DNA from: Puniceicoccaceae bacterium
GTDB lineage: Bacteria; Verrucomicrobiota; Verrucomicrobiia; Opitutales; JAFGAQ01
Direction of reading: 5' to 3'
Assembly (NCBI GenBank): GCA_028285755.1
Contig: JANQOQ010000008.1
Location: 1,243,285 to 1,307,284, forward strand
Length of the DNA stretch: 64,000 bases
The notes under the pieces were generated by a model. That model had not been told where the DNA came from and did not search any database. It worked only from the letters and a program-made list of their open reading frames with translations. This document shows, in pieces, positions 37,616 to 45,934 of this stretch. The stretch's first letter is position 1, and each line of letters begins with the position of its first letter. Both the position numbers and the translations under genes were made by a program.

Positions 37616-38973
37616 ACCGTTGGTTGCCCGGCATCGATTTCGCTTATATTGCGGTTCTCATTTGGATCGTTGTCATGATCATAGAGCATGCGGGCTACCA
37701 ATTCACCTTCCCTCCGGTATTCTGTGTATCGATATTCTGGCGTACGGATGGTGTCTCCCGGGCCGAATCTGCCAAAGGCAATATTTTTCCAGGGTGCTTG
37801 CGGGTCATTCAACAGTGAGATAAAGCTTTGTCCCTGCAAGTGTTCTGGCAGTTTCAGTCCGGCAATCTCAGCCAGAGTTGGATAAATATCAACCGTTTCA
37901 ATGAGTGCGTTGCTTGTAGCTCCTTTATTTAAGCCCGGACCACTTATAATTAGAGGGATGCGCATCGATGTTTCGAAGCAGCTGTGTTTGCACCACAGTG
38001 TGTGCTCGCCCAGGTTCCAGCCGTGATCGCCCCACAAGATAACCAGGGTATTCTTAGTTAGATCCAGCGCGTCAAGCGTATCCAGTAATTTTCCTATCTG
38101 GGCATCGATGAAACTCACACAGGCATAATAGCCGTGAAGCATGGAGATTGCTTGCTGATCCGATAGTGGCCCTTTTCGCGGAATACCATAATAGCCGCGT
38201 AATTCACCAGAATTGTGTAAGGCGATGTCCGGTGCGTTTTCAGGCTTGCGATAATTATCTGGCAGGCGGAAATCATCCCGATCATATAGATCCCAGTATT
38301 GCTGGGGGCAAACAAAGGGTAAATGGGGTTTCACGAAACCAACTGCGAGCAAAAAGGGGTTGTTCTGCTCACTAAGCTGCTTCAGCTTGCGTTGGGCCAT
38401 CCACGCTATTTTACCGTCCGGGTAGGCCTCGTCCGGAAGCTCGGCTGATTCCCATGCAGGTCCCCTTCGGTAACCTCCGGGTTCCTGGGATTCGCGAATG
38501 TGAGCCATGCGATTTTCTCGCAATTGGTAAGCTGCTATTCTAGGAGATGGCGACCAGGGTTTTTGAGACCAACCGTCTTCGTTATCATCCATATGATGAA
38601 AAATCTTCCCTAAGGAAACAGTCTCATAGCCGCTCTCCCTAAAGAGTGTGTTAAAAGTGATAATACCGGGTGCATCTTCCTCAGCGTAGGTGTCAAAAGA
38701 CGTAAATCGATTTCGGGTGGGGCGTAAACCGGTCATTAATGCGGCTCGAGAAGCACCGCATGTCGGCACCATGCAATAAGCATAATTAAATAAAGTTCCT
38801 TGTTTGGCTAGCCGGTCGATATTTGGAGAATGCACACCAGTTACGCCGTAGCAATTAAGCTCGGGGCGTAGGTCATCGACTGCGATAAAGAGTATATTCG
38901 GTGGAGTGTTGCCCTGGAGAAGGGGTGTGTAGATCGAAATTAATACGCAGAAACATAATGGAAACGTTTTCAT
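37570..38973 (-). CDS. Exported iduronate-2-sulfatase-like sulfatase (CGASR type)
   Basis: A 467-residue sulfatase with a signal peptide (about 1-21). AVDDLRPELNCYG supplies the metal-site Asp pair. The formylglycine motif is CGASR in VPTCGASRAALMTG, an Ala replacing the usual Pro, which maturation enzymes can accept. LGKIFHH, VGFVKPHLPF and WGDHGWNLGEH are typical of the S1_7 iduronate-2-sulfatase group. The divergent dehydratase gene shares an upstream region with two putative operators. Confidence 0.92.
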   Translation of the reverse strand: MKTFPLCFCVLISIYTPLLQGNTPPNILFIAVDDLRPELNCYGVTGVHSPNIDRLAKQGTLFNYAYCMVPTCGASRAALMTGLRPTRNRFTSFDTYAEEDAPGIITFNTLFRESGYETVSLGKIFHHMDDNEDGWSQKPWSPSPRIAAYQLRENRMAHIRESQEPGGYRRGPAWESAELPDEAYPDGKIAWMAQRKLKQLSEQNNPFLLAVGFVKPHLPFVCPQQYWDLYDRDDFRLPDNYRKPENAPDIALHNSGELRGYYGIPRKGPLSDQQAISMLHGYYACVSFIDAQIGKLLDTLDALDLTKNTLVILWGDHGWNLGEHTLWCKHSCFETSMRIPLIISGPGLNKGATSNALIETVDIYPTLAEIAGLKLPEHLQGQSFISLLNDPQAPWKNIAFGRFGPGDTIRTPEYRYTEYRREGELVARMLYDHDNDPNENRNISEIDAGQPTVQKLSERLSPFIPSE

Positions 38974-39032
38974 GTAAGCAAAATAGATACTTTATAGCTA
39001 AAAAATTATCAACGCACTATTATATTTATTAC

Positions 39033-39045
39033 TGCAACTCGTTGT
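39033..39045. promoter_or_regulatory. Putative LacI-family operator, site 4
   Basis: TGCAACTCGTTGT on the plus strand is the reverse complement of ACAACGAGTTGCA. It lies 60 bases upstream of the sulfatase start (minus strand). Its core centre is 31 bases from that of site 5. Confidence 0.6.
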
Positions 39046-39064
39046 TAGGTATATAGTTTGCCTC

Positions 39065-39077
39065 ACAACGAATTGTG
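39065..39077. promoter_or_regulatory. Putative LacI-family operator, site 5
   Basis: ACAACGAATTGTG has near-perfect dyad symmetry (CACAA...TTGTG). It lies 85 bases upstream of the dehydratase ATG. Confidence 0.65.
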
Positions 39078-39161
39078 CATAATGCTTAATTTAAATAGTC
39101 GGATCGTATATAATAATAAGTGCGGTAATGAATTTTATTGTATACACGACAGTCGCATAAC

Positions 39162-40889
39162 ATGAGTAAAAAGTCCTACAACGAACTGCGAAGCAGCCGA
39201 TGGTTTTCGGATATAGGCAAGGCCGGCTATATTCACCGTGAGCGGATTGCCCAGGCCGGCTTCAGCCGCTCTGATTATGAAGGCAAGCCGGTCATCGGTA
39301 TTTTTTCGACTTGGTCTGAGTTGAATCCCTGCCATATCCATTTTCGTGAGCGGGCAGAAGATGTAAAGCGCGGTGTGTGGTCTGCCGGAGGTTTTCCGGT
39401 GGAGGTGCCCTGTATGTCACTGGGTGAACCCTATATGAAGCCTACAACGATGCTGTATCGTGATTTGTTGGCAATGGAGGTTGAAGAAAACATCCTTGCG
39501 CATCCCATCGATGGAGTCGTGCTCATGGGTGGTTGTGATAAAACTACACCTGCCATGCTGATGGGTGCGTTTGCGCAGGATATACCTTGTATATACTTAC
39601 CTGCGGGTCCCATGCTTACGGGACGTTGGCGAGGGCATGCGCTCGGCAGTGGCACCGACGCCAGTCGTTGGTTTAATGAACTCCACGCAGGCAGGATTAC
39701 AAAGGCTGAATTTGATGAAATGGAGACTGCCGGTGCCCGCTCTCCTGGTACCTGTCAAACCATGGGCACCGCATCAACCATGACGCTGCTTGCAGAAGTG
39801 ATGGGCCTGAGCTTGCCAGGTGCGGCATCAATCCCCGCCCCTGATTCCCGCCATCGTCATATGGCCACCGAGTGCGGAAAAACCATCGTGGATATGACGT
39901 GGAATGATCGCAAGCCCTCCACGTTTATTATCCGTTCCTCCTTTGAAAATGCGATCCGCGTCCTAAACGCGCTCGGGGGTTCCACCAATGCTCCAATCCA
40001 TCTCATTGCAATGGCTCAGCGATTGGGATTCAAGTTCAAACTCGATGATTTTGACGAATCGCTCAGCCAATTACCGGTATTGGCGAATATTAAACCCTCC
40101 GGACAATACTTGATGGAAGACTTTTACTATGCCGGGGGATTGCCCGCACTTATGACGCGAATCAAAGACAACCTCGACCTGACCACTGAAAACGTGCGCT
40201 GTGAAACTTTGAGGCAAACAATCGAAAATGCCCACGTTTATGATGATGACGTGATTCGGCCGATTGATAAACCGGTATCAGATAAAGGGGGATTAGCTGT
40301 TTTTAAAGGTAACCTGGCACCTTCAGGCTGTGTGATCAAATTATCCGCAGCTAGCCAGAAATTACTTAGGCACGAGGGTCGGGCCATAGTCTTTGGAGAT
40401 CGTCAGGATGCATTCAGCCGTATTAATGATCCTGCGCTAAACATCCAACCCGAGGATATCCTGATATTGCGGTATTGCGGGCCCAAAGGACGCGGATTAC
40501 CCGAGTGGGGTATGCTACCCATTCCGGATACATTACTCAAAAAGGGAGTGCGCGATATGGTGCGTATTACGGATGCGCGCATGAGCGGAACTCACTTTGG
40601 TACCGTTTTTCTGCATGTATCACCGGAAGCTGCAGTGGGTGGAGCGCTTGCGTTGGTGCAGGATGGCGATCGGATCGAGATTGATGCCGACAAAAAGGAG
40701 ATCAACCTGCTCATTTCTGATACTGAATTGGAAATCCGCAAAGCCGCCTGGAAGCCTGTTGATCCTGCACCTGAAAGCCATTATCGTGAATTGTATCGCA
40801 GTCGGGTGAATCAGGCGCATGAAGGTGCTATTTTAGATACATGTGCTCACCCTAACAATAACAACTTCCGTGATAATGCCTGCGAATAG
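39162..40889 (+). CDS. IlvD/EDD-family sugar-acid dehydratase
   Basis: A 575-residue iron-sulfur dehydratase. The three expected cluster cysteines are Cys57 (NPCHIH), Cys125 (MGGCDKTTPAMLMGA) and Cys198 (GTCQTMGTAST). The length and the N-terminus (RSSRWF, then RAGYxHR-like) match the arabonate/xylonate/fuconate/galactonate subgroup rather than branched-chain DHAD. It would convert an aldonate to its 2-keto-3-deoxy acid, feeding the kinase and aldolases encoded upstream. ATG 39162 is chosen over TTG 39138. Confidence 0.9.
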   Translation: MSKKSYNELRSSRWFSDIGKAGYIHRERIAQAGFSRSDYEGKPVIGIFSTWSELNPCHIHFRERAEDVKRGVWSAGGFPVEVPCMSLGEPYMKPTTMLYRDLLAMEVEENILAHPIDGVVLMGGCDKTTPAMLMGAFAQDIPCIYLPAGPMLTGRWRGHALGSGTDASRWFNELHAGRITKAEFDEMETAGARSPGTCQTMGTASTMTLLAEVMGLSLPGAASIPAPDSRHRHMATECGKTIVDMTWNDRKPSTFIIRSSFENAIRVLNALGGSTNAPIHLIAMAQRLGFKFKLDDFDESLSQLPVLANIKPSGQYLMEDFYYAGGLPALMTRIKDNLDLTTENVRCETLRQTIENAHVYDDDVIRPIDKPVSDKGGLAVFKGNLAPSGCVIKLSAASQKLLRHEGRAIVFGDRQDAFSRINDPALNIQPEDILILRYCGPKGRGLPEWGMLPIPDTLLKKGVRDMVRITDARMSGTHFGTVFLHVSPEAAVGGALALVQDGDRIEIDADKKEINLLISDTELEIRKAAWKPVDPAPESHYRELYRSRVNQAHEGAILDTCAHPNNNNFRDNACE

Positions 40890-40981
40890 CGGGGGTTTAC
40901 ATAATTCTCCGTTTTCGAACGGTTGATGATTTATTGGTAACTACATAATTTAAAATACAAATTCGGGAACTCAGAATTTTC

Positions 40982-40994
40982 TGCAATTCGTTGT
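40982..40994. promoter_or_regulatory. Putative LacI-family operator, site 6
   Basis: TGCAATTCGTTGT is the reverse complement of ACAACGAATTGCA (core CAACGAATTG). It lies 140 bases upstream of the putative glycosidase gene. The rest of the 40,890-41,133 interval is AT-rich with no other clear element. Confidence 0.55.
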
Positions 40995-41133
40995 GGAACT
41001 TTAATTTCAAGTTGTTGCTCATTAGGCTTAGCTGTTACTTTAGGGCTATTTATTATTAAGTCTACCTATCCCCATCATATGAAATTTCAAAACCGATTCA
41101 TAATTTTATTCTGATTGATCATATAAGCTCATA

Positions 41134-42399
41134 ATGTTTAATTATAGATTGCCCATTATTCTTTTCTTACTTATGGCTACTGCTTCTGCGCTTAGCTCAA
41201 AGCTCACTGATTGGCATTTACAAAAAATAGAGGGGCGCCATTGGTTGATCGATCCAGGTGGTCATCGCTTCTACATCCTGGGGGTTAATCACTTCAGTAA
41301 TTTAAACGATGAGCAAAGAAAACAGGCGATTAAGAATTTAAAAGCCTGGAACTTTAATGTGGGTGGATATAGCTCGCCGGATTGGCTGCTTGAGGAATTG
41401 CCGGGAATCGTGAACCTGAGCCTGCATGAGGCCTCTCACTGGTTATCTGCGGAGAACTTTGAATATACTGACGTTTTTACCGATAGTTACGCTGAGCGAA
41501 TCTATAATGAGGTAAAAGAGACCTGTGAAAAATACAGGGGCCATCCCAACGTTATTGGTTATTCGCAGACGGACACTCCCCGTTATCATCTGGATACGAC
41601 CCGATTCAGACGAGGGATCGATTGGGTGTCATATATCCGTGAGCTTCCCACCTCTACGCCCGGGAAACAGCGCTACATTGAGTTTCTGAAAGAACGTTAC
41701 AACAATGATATCGAAGCACTTAAAGTCGCTTACCGTCTCCCTACTATCAAATCTTTTAAGCACCTTGCTAAGTTTGATTTTATTGGGCTGGAGCTTACAC
41801 GTGAGGCTATCATTGAAGACGATGAATGGTTTATCGCTATTATTGTTGATCGCATCTATTCACTGACTCGAGCAGCATTTGATAAGTATGATCCGGGCTC
41901 TCTCCTGATGACTGAGAACTTTAAAAAGCATGATCATACCGATGGAATTCTGAAAGTCGCAGCCAAGTATTGTGATATCATCTCATTTCAGGCTGGCCCC
42001 ACGCATGGACCGGGAGTAGGCAACGGACCTGATGAGAGCGAGTTTGACCCAGACTTTTGGCGGCACATTCATGAGGTTACAGGTAGACCCATACTGATCA
42101 ACGATCATGCTTGCAGTTTTCACACTCCTGAGTTTCCGCGTACGCTATGGCATCAGTTTGAGAGCCAGGAAGAATATGCGGCACACTATGGGCATTATAT
42201 CAATCAAGTCATTCAAGTCCCTTACATTATCGGCTATCAACGGTGTCAGTATATGAGCCGCTATGATCCCTACCGTACACTTCTCAAGCAAGGCCTGTTG
42301 GACATCGATGGAAGTCCATATCCTATAGTGGTAGGAGCGATGGAGGATGTGAATGCTACTGTTCTTGAAGAACTGGGGCACATGCATCCGCTTGATTAG
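41134..42399 (+). CDS. Putative exported clan-A glycoside hydrolase, agarase-like
   Basis: A 421-residue protein with a signal peptide (about 1-20). The entry segment GRHWLIDPGGHRFYILGVNHF is typical of agarase-like (GH50/GH86-type) TIM-barrel proteins. Where the acid/base is expected the sequence reads GYSQTDTP rather than xNE. The nucleophile region reads PILINDHACSF rather than a clear Glu. The fold call is moderate and the activity is uncertain. It is the last gene of the putative LacI regulon. Confidence 0.6.
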   Translation: MFNYRLPIILFLLMATASALSSKLTDWHLQKIEGRHWLIDPGGHRFYILGVNHFSNLNDEQRKQAIKNLKAWNFNVGGYSSPDWLLEELPGIVNLSLHEASHWLSAENFEYTDVFTDSYAERIYNEVKETCEKYRGHPNVIGYSQTDTPRYHLDTTRFRRGIDWVSYIRELPTSTPGKQRYIEFLKERYNNDIEALKVAYRLPTIKSFKHLAKFDFIGLELTREAIIEDDEWFIAIIVDRIYSLTRAAFDKYDPGSLLMTENFKKHDHTDGILKVAAKYCDIISFQAGPTHGPGVGNGPDESEFDPDFWRHIHEVTGRPILINDHACSFHTPEFPRTLWHQFESQEEYAAHYGHYINQVIQVPYIIGYQRCQYMSRYDPYRTLLKQGLLDIDGSPYPIVVGAMEDVNATVLEELGHMHPLD

Positions 42400-42484
42400 G
42401 CGTAATCATTTTTAAAACACGGTTTTTTCCTTAAGCATTTATGATTGCTGAAATATTCTGAAACTAAACCTTCCGCGATATAGG

Positions 42485-43495
42485 ATGAAGAGGCTTGGGT
42501 TATTGCTTGTTTTTTTGATATTTGAAACCTTTGCGGCTGATGAATTTGTGACTGCCTATATTCGCGAGCCGCATGGCATCATGGGAACATCATGCAGACT
42601 CGTTGTGGTTTTGGAGAACAGCGATCGAAATATCGCGGAGGAAATCCTGCTCAGTACCGAATCGGTGATTCGCAAGGTGGAATCTTATTCGAGTAATTGG
42701 ATCTCGGACTCCGAGATCTCAATATTTAATAGTATGGGAGTGGGTTTATTTGAGTTTTCCGCAATAAACGCTGCGATTATTAGAGCGGGGCATAAAGCGT
42801 TTGAAGACACAAACGGAGCGTTTGATATGACCTGCAGACCGTTGATTCACGTGTGGAATTCAGGTGAAAAGAATCAGCTAATACCGACGGCTGGCGAAAT
42901 AGAAATAGCACGAGAGGAATCCAACTGGACTTTGATAGAGCTTCACAAGGATCGGGTGGTCTATAAAAAGTCACCATCGACCAGCCTTGACCTTGGGGGT
43001 ATTGCAAAGGGTTATGCCATTGATCTGGCTGTTGAATCCATGAAAGATTCTGCTGCAATTGGTGGTTTAGTTGATATTGGGGGGGATTTAAGATTTTTCG
43101 GCAGATCACAAAGACCCAATGGCAAATGGATAGTTATGATCGAAAACCCCGTTGAAAAGGGCTCATACATTAAGATGGAGTTTTCAGAAGGCAAAGCCGT
43201 ATGCACCAGTGGAAATTATGCACGATATATGACGATTGAAGGAAGACGTTATAGCCACATTATTGACCCTCGCAGTGGTTATCCTACGGATAAGATCCCT
43301 TCAGTTACAATTATTGATAATACTGCAATGGATGCAGACATATGGGCGACTGCACTGAGTGTACTTGGAAAGAGTGGGCTCGCGGATCTTCCGGATGGGA
43401 CAGAAGCATTAATGGTTTATGGTCCAATATCCGAAAAAATCTCACACTCTATGACGGAAGGATTCAGGCCCTACCTCGCTGATCCAATCGAGTGA
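42485..43495 (+). CDS. apbE: FAD:protein FMN transferase
   Basis: A 336-residue periplasmic enzyme that attaches FMN to Thr/Ser of partner proteins. The signal peptide is about residues 1-17. HGIMGTSCRL, DLGGIAKGYAID, SGNYARYM, HIIDPRSGYP and TAMDADIWATAL are the Mg/FAD-site segments, all intact. The 3' end overlaps by 25 bases the convergent gene for a DUF2271-like protein, which is a candidate substrate. No Rnf, Nqr or FMN_bind gene is present in the window. Confidence 0.94.
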   Translation: MKRLGLLLVFLIFETFAADEFVTAYIREPHGIMGTSCRLVVVLENSDRNIAEEILLSTESVIRKVESYSSNWISDSEISIFNSMGVGLFEFSAINAAIIRAGHKAFEDTNGAFDMTCRPLIHVWNSGEKNQLIPTAGEIEIAREESNWTLIELHKDRVVYKKSPSTSLDLGGIAKGYAIDLAVESMKDSAAIGGLVDIGGDLRFFGRSQRPNGKWIVMIENPVEKGSYIKMEFSEGKAVCTSGNYARYMTIEGRRYSHIIDPRSGYPTDKIPSVTIIDNTAMDADIWATALSVLGKSGLADLPDGTEALMVYGPISEKISHSMTEGFRPYLADPIE

Positions 43496-44229
43496 GAATT
43501 CACCTGTTGTATTACTAACGAACAAACCACCTGTATCGATTCAATCAGGCTAGTGGCCGTAGTGATACCCTTGAGATCTGCAATAGGATCATCTACGGCA
43601 TATTCCTGCTCTGAACGTCCTACAAGTTTGATCGGTAAAAACCCATTAACTTCCGGGTCCAGTCTCGCTCGATATATCAGCGAAGGTTGGCCGTTACCCC
43701 ATCTTTCGCGCTCATAGCCAAAAAATGCCGGGAAATCCTCATTGAAGTCACCGGAAACATTTACCTCTACGTAAATAAACCAGGTATCAACACCGGGTAG
43801 TTCCGTTTCCAGCGCAACTGATTCTTTGGGGGTTGCACGTGTGATGGCATCCGCTGCGGGAGTTTCGTAGGACACCCAAACACCTGATTCCTCAAAATAA
43901 CGGCCGGTCCAAATGGGGAGACCTACCGGGCACGTCACCTTGCCATCCCAGGTATCGGTAGCTGCAGCCTGGGTTACCATAAGTGTACGAACCTCATCTG
44001 TTTCTTCATTTTCGAGCCAGACTGCCAATTGGGGAGGTTGTGCCCAACCTGTTTTCAGATATTCAGACTCATTCAATTTAATTTTAATATTTGCAGTCAA
44101 TTTTGACAATGGAGGTGTATTTTGATTACGGATACCTTTTACATGACCAAGGCAGATGGATTGAAATATAATAGCAAACATGCCGATGCATAATGCAAAA
44201 TTCTTTGGCTCTGAACGAATTGTAAACAT
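43471..44229 (-). CDS. DUF2271-like exported protein with flavinylation-like motif
   Basis: A 252-residue protein with a signal-peptide-like N-terminus (about 11-28). PPQLAVWLENEETDEVRTLMVT (about 65-86) and the FIYVEVNVSGDFNEDFPAFF region are the layout of DUF2271 proteins, which commonly accompany ApbE. At 127-133 it reads DAITRAT, close to the D-x-x-(S/T)-G-A-(S/T) site to which ApbE links FMN, but with Arg for Gly. Thr133 would be the acceptor. A longer frame reaches 44,448, but ATG 44229 gives a proper signal peptide. Confidence 0.75.
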   Translation of the reverse strand: MFTIRSEPKNFALCIGMFAIIFQSICLGHVKGIRNQNTPPLSKLTANIKIKLNESEYLKTGWAQPPQLAVWLENEETDEVRTLMVTQAAATDTWDGKVTCPVGLPIWTGRYFEESGVWVSYETPAADAITRATPKESVALETELPGVDTWFIYVEVNVSGDFNEDFPAFFGYERERWGNGQPSLIYRARLDPEVNGFLPIKLVGRSEQEYAVDDPIADLKGITTATSLIESIQVVCSLVIQQVNSHSIGSAR

Positions 44230-44602
44230 ATTTAAGGATACTAAGAGATTTGAACCTATAGGCCAGTCATAAGCGCTGCGAATGCAGGCTGATTTGAGTT
44301 TATTGCGCGTTGGTGAGCTTCTCGGTCGTGAACCCTCTATGGTTGCAAGCGTTCTGCTTTGCGGAACTTTGAAGAACAGGTCGAAACGCCTTGCCCTCCT
44401 CGTAGCGCTGTCCCATGAACCGGATACTCTGCGAACATTGTCTGGCATTTTTCCTCGAAATAGGTGTCGATGCGACCCGCCAAGCTATGGGGTAGTTGAG
44501 TCTGATTGAAACCCTTTTGAAATACCATTTCAAACCCCTGAAAACTGCAATTTGGACACTTCAGCCTTGTTTCTGCGACATTTGGTCGACGAACGCGCAT
44601 AT
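44230..44602. other. Non-coding interval with repeat remnant
   Basis: This interval lies between two minus-strand genes. Overlapping frames on both strands give no recognisable protein. It ends in the decayed repeat copy B. The promoter of the DUF2271-like gene should be near 44,230-44,300. Confidence 0.5.
44504..44596. repeat. Decayed dispersed repeat, copy B
   Basis: Aligns with 17,282-17,373 over about 90 bases. On the minus strand it reads AETRLKCPNCSFQGFEMVF, whereas copy A reads KLKLKCPN then NGFEMVF. A CPNC pair suggests that an ancestral small zinc-binding reading frame existed. A shorter match (TTGGACA followed by a CGAC/GTCGCA stretch) lies at 55,073-55,110. Confidence 0.5.
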
Positions 44603-45712
44603 TTATAGCTCCAGGCTAAGTCCAAAAATGAGGCGGAAATCGTCTTTTGCAGGTACCCTTCCTAAAGCATCAGGAATGGGTTCGCTTATTCTGTCCCAGA
44701 TCAATGAAGATTCCAAATCTATGTTGCCGGGCAGATCATAGCGAAATCGGTTGTTGAAGTGGAGACTCAAGCCACCTGCACTTGAGGGGGCATACTGTAA
44801 TCCCAATGTGCCCAAATAATCCAGTTCAGATGAGATTTCCCAATCGGCCTTTATTTGGGCAATTCCGGCCATGATTGTTTTGCCCTCATCCTCAAATCCT
44901 TGAACGGTCTCAAACTCGATATATTGGACTGCTGGCCCTGCGGAAAGATCCACGACTAGCTGGCTATTATCGATGAGGCTGTAACCCAGTGAACCCCCTG
45001 TTGTGATTCGGTTAGCGATGTTCTGAAAGGGATCTTTGTAATACTCCAAGCCAATAGGCCTGATGAAAAACCTATCTGACATGAAGTAGTCGTAATATCC
45101 CGTGACCCGATGATTATTAGCGATTTCTACATCTTCCGATTGACTGTAGTTTGAAAGGTAGCTCGCTACTAGCCTTGTTGAGATGGTTCTCCTTTGTAAC
45201 AACATTTGAGCATTAAAATCACTACGATCGTTGTTACCGCTCAGGAAACTTGTGCCTACACTTATCCTAGAAGTCCAACGATCCGCCTTATCAACATCGT
45301 CGGGCAGTATACTAAGTATTTGATCATTACCTATGGATGTGACATCGTCTCCACTTGCAACGGATAGAATCCCTCCTTCCATGGAAATCCTTCCTTCGGT
45401 AGTATTGGAGCCCCTCCGTTCGTTGTCGGTAGCAGACTTTCGGGGATTTCGTATTCTGATCTTTTGTTGTTTGGTAGTATGGAGTTGTGCTATATCATTC
45501 CAACTTATGGTTATTATGCCAAAGTGATCGCTATCAAATTCAAGGTCGTTGTCATACATGCCTTTCACAGTGCCCTTTAACCACTCTCCAGTATCCAACT
45601 GAACCCAGTCCCATTCACCGTCAGGATCAAATTTAAGTTCTGGAATAGAAGCGGAAGTAGTAACTGTTAGTAAGAGTAAAACAGTGCAAAAGCTAATTTT
45701 GTATTGGGTCAT
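44603..45712 (-). CDS. DUF481-type outer-membrane protein
   Basis: A 369-residue exported protein. The signal peptide is about residues 1-22 (VTTSASIP). A domain of about 110 residues at the front (WDWVQLDTGEWLKGTVKGM, DHFGIITISWNDI) is typical of these proteins. The beta-barrel DUF481 domain follows (RISVGTSFLSGNNDRSDFNAQ) and ends in LSLEL. The function is unknown; relatives are salt- or acid-induced outer-membrane proteins. An upstream extension to 45,760 is unlikely. Confidence 0.82.
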   Translation of the reverse strand: MTQYKISFCTVLLLLTVTTSASIPELKFDPDGEWDWVQLDTGEWLKGTVKGMYDNDLEFDSDHFGIITISWNDIAQLHTTKQQKIRIRNPRKSATDNERRGSNTTEGRISMEGGILSVASGDDVTSIGNDQILSILPDDVDKADRWTSRISVGTSFLSGNNDRSDFNAQMLLQRRTISTRLVASYLSNYSQSEDVEIANNHRVTGYYDYFMSDRFFIRPIGLEYYKDPFQNIANRITTGGSLGYSLIDNSQLVVDLSAGPAVQYIEFETVQGFEDEGKTIMAGIAQIKADWEISSELDYLGTLGLQYAPSSAGGLSLHFNNRFRYDLPGNIDLESSLIWDRISEPIPDALGRVPAKDDFRLIFGLSLEL

Positions 45713-45934
45713 TGCTGAAGGTTCTGGAAAATGGTGGTAGGTGTGGTGTGCCAGACTCAATTGTAGTCATTATATGATGAATTCAAATTTCACGCAAACT
45801 TGGAAAAATCAAATTTGGACCCTATATAGATGAAAATTGAGAGGCTTTAGCTACTGTCTTTGCCTCAGTTGCGAAAGGTTTTTCACTCATAACCTATCCG
45901 AGATAATAATTGAATTTTGCAACCGGGTGCAATT

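Noticed and set aside
44282..44600. Overlapping frames on both strands between the DUF2271-like and DUF481 genes, considered as a transposase fragment
   Set aside because: No DDE-type or zinc-finger transposase signature could be traced; kept only as a repeat remnant.
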